A stretch of DNA of 35,862 nucleotides from positions 1 to 35,862 of the forward strand of contig PEVN01000190.1 of assembly GCA_002779825.1 (NCBI GenBank), in the 5' to 3' direction. Numbering within the stretch: the stretch's first letter is position 1; each line of letters starts with the position of its first letter. Positions 32,950-35,862 of the stretch are shown here, piece by piece. The stretch comes from Armatimonadetes bacterium CG06_land_8_20_14_3_00_66_21 (lineage in GTDB: Bacteria > Armatimonadota > Abditibacteriia > CG2-30-66-41). A program made the translations under genes and the position numbers. Below the pieces are notes generated by a model. The model saw only the letters and a list, made by a program, of their open reading frames with translations, was not told the DNA's origin and did no database searches.

Positions 32950-35733
32950 TCACGCCGCTGCCAACAGCAAGACTGCGCCACGCTTGGGCTGCAGCGTCAG
33001 CGCCTGGACCGACTCCCCCAGCAGGCTCACATGCCCAGGTGGCACGCTGACGCGCACCGCGGCCTGCGTCGGGTTCACGACGACGGCGCCCTTCGCGAAC
33101 AGTCGCCAGAAGCCGCCCTCCCTGGGCGCGCACTCGCCCGCAGGCTCTCCCAGATCCACGTCGTAGAACGGGTACCACGCGTCCTTCTGCCCGGCGATCT
33201 TATGGTTGGCGCCGTAGAAGAAGTGGCAGCGGTCGCCGTCCAGCGCCATCAAGTACGACGCGAAGCAAAACAGCGCTTCGTCCTCCGACAACTGGGAGGG
33301 CACGCAGAGCAGATTAGTCAGCTTGCCGAGACGGTTCACCTCACGCACCTGTTCGACCTTTTCCTTCCAGCCCCAGCGATCCTCGAGTTCGGTTCGCTGC
33401 GAGAGCCACGACTCGCAGTTGGCGCCATCAGTCACGTCGACATAGGCACGCGACTCCTCTGGCTCGCCGGACCGCATGTGGTTGAAGATGATCGTCTTCT
33501 CGTCGAAGCCGGCATCGGCCGCCGCCTGCATGATTACCTGCAGCAGCGCGACTTCGTCGGCCGTCCACCCTGCCGGCGTCAGTTTGACCGGCGGCGCTGA
33601 GATCCACTTGCCGACCAGCTTCTCGAAGAACGGGAACTCGGTCGAGACGTTGTCGAGCTGGATGCCGTCGTACCAGCCGGTCTTCAGCGTCTCGACAACA
33701 CGCTTCGCGAGGTAGCGCTGCAGCTCGGGCTTGCCCGTGTTGAAGGCACACCGGTTCTTGTACTTGGGGTAGTAGATGCGCACCCGCTCGCCTCTCGCGT
33801 CGTGGTGGAACCAGTCTTCGCGTGGGTTGGTATCGTTCCAGATCCGGGCGTAGTACGGGTCTTTGATCCAGTCGGCGTTCACGTCTGAAGTGTTGAAGTA
33901 GCAGAACACCTGCGCACCCGGGTTGCGCTGGCGGAAGGCATCGAGCACGTCCTTGCCCACGCTATGCGAGGCGATCATCAGGTCGTAGCGATGAGAGAGC
34001 AGAGCCAGGTCGCCGAGGCTGTTGTCGCCAAGCGCCATGAGGGTGAACCTGCCCGTGCGCTTGGCGACCGGCAGCGGAGGGAGCGGTTTGCCGGCGTGGA
34101 AGCCAGCCGGCGTCGGACCTGTCGGACGCGTCTGACCGGTCTGACCTCGTGCCAAGGCCTCGCCCGTCTCCGCCATCTCTTTGGCCAGTTCAGCAATCTC
34201 CCACTGCCGCGGCAGGCCCGTCACCTGGAGCTCGTACCGATCCTGGATCGGGTCCTTCCACTCGGCGGGGATGCCGTTGAGCCCATTGCGGATGCCCAAC
34301 AGGCAGCCCACCGTCCCCGCGTTGCAGTCGGTGTCGAAGCCGCACATCGTGGCGAGGCTCACCGACTTGCGGAAGTCGCCGTCGCCGTACAGCAAACCGA
34401 CGAGCACGGCAAACGTCTCCGGCAGGATCTTCGGGGTGAACTCGAGGGGGTACCGGTACGGACGGTCCGTCGGCCGCTCGGCGCGAAGGGGGTTGCCGGC
34501 GCCGTCGACCAATTGGGGCGGCGTCCAGAACCCGGCCTCCCAGCCGAACTTGCCGGTCACCGCGTTCTCGAGTGCGAGGGTGATCTGTTTGCCGGCCCAC
34601 GGCTTGAGGTCGACGGTGAGATCCTGCCACCGCGGTTCACCCTCCGTCCACCGGATCGTCTCCTCGCGCACCACGACGCCTTCGACGCGGACACGAAGCA
34701 GCCAGTCCACGTCGGCGGGTCGTTCGTTGCAGTTCACGCGTAGCTTCAGGCTGCCGCCGCCGGCGGGCGCCGACACGGCCGTGCTTAGCACGGCGGGCTC
34801 CGTCTCGCCGAAGGGGTGGGTGCGAAGCACGTTCTGTTGCCCGCGGTAGTCCGGCAGCACGTCGGTTTCCGGCCAGCCGCCGGTCTCGACGAGCCACTTC
34901 GGGCTCCACGCCGCGAACCGCTGCTCCATGGACCGGTCGCGGCGGGTGTCGACGAACGTCTGCCAGGTCTGCTCCCAGTCGCCGGGCTGTTCCGTGTGCC
35001 ACTGCACGGTGTCGCGGATGAGCTGTGCGAGCACGGAGTCAGCGGGGACCTGCTCCACGGCAACGGCAATGGCCGCTGGGATGTCCGGCTCCACCATCAG
35101 TTGGCTCGCCAGCGCAGCCACGAACTGCGCGGCGTACACGCCGTTCCCCACATTGAAGATCTCGGCATCGCGGGCGGCATAGTCGGCCGCGCGCTGCGGG
35201 TCACCCGGCGCCAACATGCCCCAGATCTCGGCGCGCATCTGTGCCGCGATCCACTCGGCCCGTGGTGTACCTGTGCGGAGGGGCGGCAGCTCGCCGCCTC
35301 GCAGGCGGCGGAGGGTGTCGAAGAACTCCTTCCCGAACCCGCCCCCCTCCAAGTCGGCATCGGTCAAGTGCTCGACCCACTCGGCCGCGATGTCGGCCGA
35401 CGTGAACGCCGTGCCCCGCTCGCACGCAGCCTGCCAACCGAGGAAGGCCAACGTCGTGTCATCCAACGGTCCCCGCGGCGTCGGCGTCTGCGGCGGCCCG
35501 TTGAGCATGCCGTACTTGCGCCGGATGTTGTCCTTCGACCACATCTCCGTCGGCAGTGCACCGGAGCCGGCGGCCACCTTGCCGACCCAACCGGCACGGA
35601 TCTTCTCAGCCCACTGCTCCACGGTCGGCCTCTCCGGCGCCGCTTGGGACTTCTGGCGCGTCAGCCAGCCGCCTAGACCTGCTGCGGCCAAGCAAGAGAG
35701 GGCGTAGACGTGCGGGCGCGTGCGTAGTGGCAT
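32950..35733 (-). CDS. Secreted ADP-ribosylglycohydrolase fused to a TIM-barrel glycosidase-like domain
   Basis: A 927-residue protein with an N-terminal export signal (about 1-32). ADP-ribosylglycohydrolase motifs are split: LDDTTL (D91, D92, T93) near the start and CGFDTDCNAGTVGCLLG (D467, D469) later, which together form the usual binuclear Mg site; the GDALG motif of the family is replaced by GSGALP. Between them lies a beta-sandwich insert (about 295-408). A repeat-encoded linker (about 529-540) leads to a C-terminal barrel (560-880) with YDLMIAS, VFCYFNTSD and WYDGIQLDNVST (Asp near 692), like the hypothetical GHL15 or GH114 glycosidases. It may strip ADP-ribosyl or glycosyl groups outside the cytoplasm; the true substrate is unknown. 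Confidence 0.75.
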   Translation of the reverse strand: MPLRTRPHVYALSCLAAAGLGGWLTRQKSQAAPERPTVEQWAEKIRAGWVGKVAAGSGALPTEMWSKDNIRRKYGMLNGPPQTPTPRGPLDDTTLAFLGWQAACERGTAFTSADIAAEWVEHLTDADLEGGGFGKEFFDTLRRLRGGELPPLRTGTPRAEWIAAQMRAEIWGMLAPGDPQRAADYAARDAEIFNVGNGVYAAQFVAALASQLMVEPDIPAAIAVAVEQVPADSVLAQLIRDTVQWHTEQPGDWEQTWQTFVDTRRDRSMEQRFAAWSPKWLVETGGWPETDVLPDYRGQQNVLRTHPFGETEPAVLSTAVSAPAGGGSLKLRVNCNERPADVDWLLRVRVEGVVVREETIRWTEGEPRWQDLTVDLKPWAGKQITLALENAVTGKFGWEAGFWTPPQLVDGAGNPLRAERPTDRPYRYPLEFTPKILPETFAVLVGLLYGDGDFRKSVSLATMCGFDTDCNAGTVGCLLGIRNGLNGIPAEWKDPIQDRYELQVTGLPRQWEIAELAKEMAETGEALARGQTGQTRPTGPTPAGFHAGKPLPPLPVAKRTGRFTLMALGDNSLGDLALLSHRYDLMIASHSVGKDVLDAFRQRNPGAQVFCYFNTSDVNADWIKDPYYARIWNDTNPREDWFHHDARGERVRIYYPKYKNRCAFNTGKPELQRYLAKRVVETLKTGWYDGIQLDNVSTEFPFFEKLVGKWISAPPVKLTPAGWTADEVALLQVIMQAAADAGFDEKTIIFNHMRSGEPEESRAYVDVTDGANCESWLSQRTELEDRWGWKEKVEQVREVNRLGKLTNLLCVPSQLSEDEALFCFASYLMALDGDRCHFFYGANHKIAGQKDAWYPFYDVDLGEPAGECAPREGGFWRLFAKGAVVVNPTQAAVRVSVPPGHVSLLGESVQALTLQPKRGAVLLLAAA
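34112..34147. repeat. Four 9-base repeats in the linker of the fusion protein
   Basis: Units GTCGGACCT, GTCGGACGC, GTCTGACCG and GTCTGACCT follow without gaps. They encode the Thr/Gly/Pro/Gln linker between the two enzyme domains and keep the frame because the period is three codons. Confidence 0.8.
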
Positions 35734-35846
35734 GGCGCCGTTTCTTGTCGGCGGGCAGAGCGGACGTTACGCGGCCTGCCGAATTCAGGTTCATCCGGAT
35801 AATGCGTACTTATCGTGAGAGAGCTTGGCTTGCAGGGGTGTCGCCG

Positions 35847-35860
35847 AGGCTTCGAAGCCT
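35847..35860. promoter_or_regulatory. 14-bp palindrome at the window edge
   Basis: AGGCTTCGAAGCCT is its own reverse complement. It lies about 115 bases upstream of the fusion-protein gene. It could be an operator or part of a hairpin cut by the window end. The 129 bases after 35733 hold nothing else I can name. Confidence 0.35.
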
Positions 35861-35862
35861 GA

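Overview
The window is GC-rich, densely coded DNA from a bacterial chromosome. Several things suggest an Armatimonadota- or Planctomycete-like lineage, probably from a metagenome: DUF1573 proteins, a Uma2-family relic, a peptidase-FtsX fusion, an ADP-ribosylglycohydrolase fusion and secreted glycosidase-like proteins. This placement is inferred from gene content only. I saw no tRNA, rRNA, CRISPR array or complete insertion sequence.

Region 1 (1-8748, + strand) is the most unusual part. It is a five-gene cassette present twice in tandem: a 3' fragment of a repeat-protein gene, a secreted TPR-like protein, a small secreted cysteine-rich protein, a secreted LolA-like protein, and a secreted DUF1573 protein. 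Every intact product has an export signal. The two copies are nearly identical around the junction and over the TPR signal peptide, then diverge strongly. The second DUF1573 gene is frameshifted in a run of eight C. No function is known to me for this set; a secreted, disulfide-rich, diversifying envelope module is my inference.

Region 2 (8749-17000) opens with non-coding DNA holding a perfect 173-bp tandem repeat, a truncated Uma2 gene and a 22-bp palindrome. It continues with a 1687-residue fusion of a PA/M28 aminopeptidase-like domain and an FtsX permease. The peptidase has lost most of its catalytic residues and carries two in-frame insertions of repeat DNA. A single-pass coiled-coil membrane protein and a TIM-barrel sugar isomerase follow.

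Region 3 (17080-26869, - strand) is a housekeeping operon read from a near-consensus promoter at 25155-25127: phoH, a PgpH-type HD phosphodiesterase, ybeY, two CNNM/CorC transporters and a degenerate M48-like protein. A GT-C-type membrane glycosyltransferase-like gene lies upstream.

Region 4 (26870-30043, + strand) has a MITE-like inverted-repeat element, a fully consensus sigma-70 promoter, a primary-type sigma factor with a terminator, a small two-CW cysteine protein and the GTPase gene era.

Region 5 (30097-35862) has two large secreted proteins on the - strand: a GH42-like glycosidase and an ADP-ribosylglycohydrolase fused to a TIM-barrel glycosidase-like domain. Two 5'-truncated gene fragments meet head to head between them. 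Themes of the window are tandem duplication, in-frame repeat insertions into linkers, enzyme-like domains that have lost catalytic residues, and two single-base frameshifts in C/G runs that could be real or sequencing errors.
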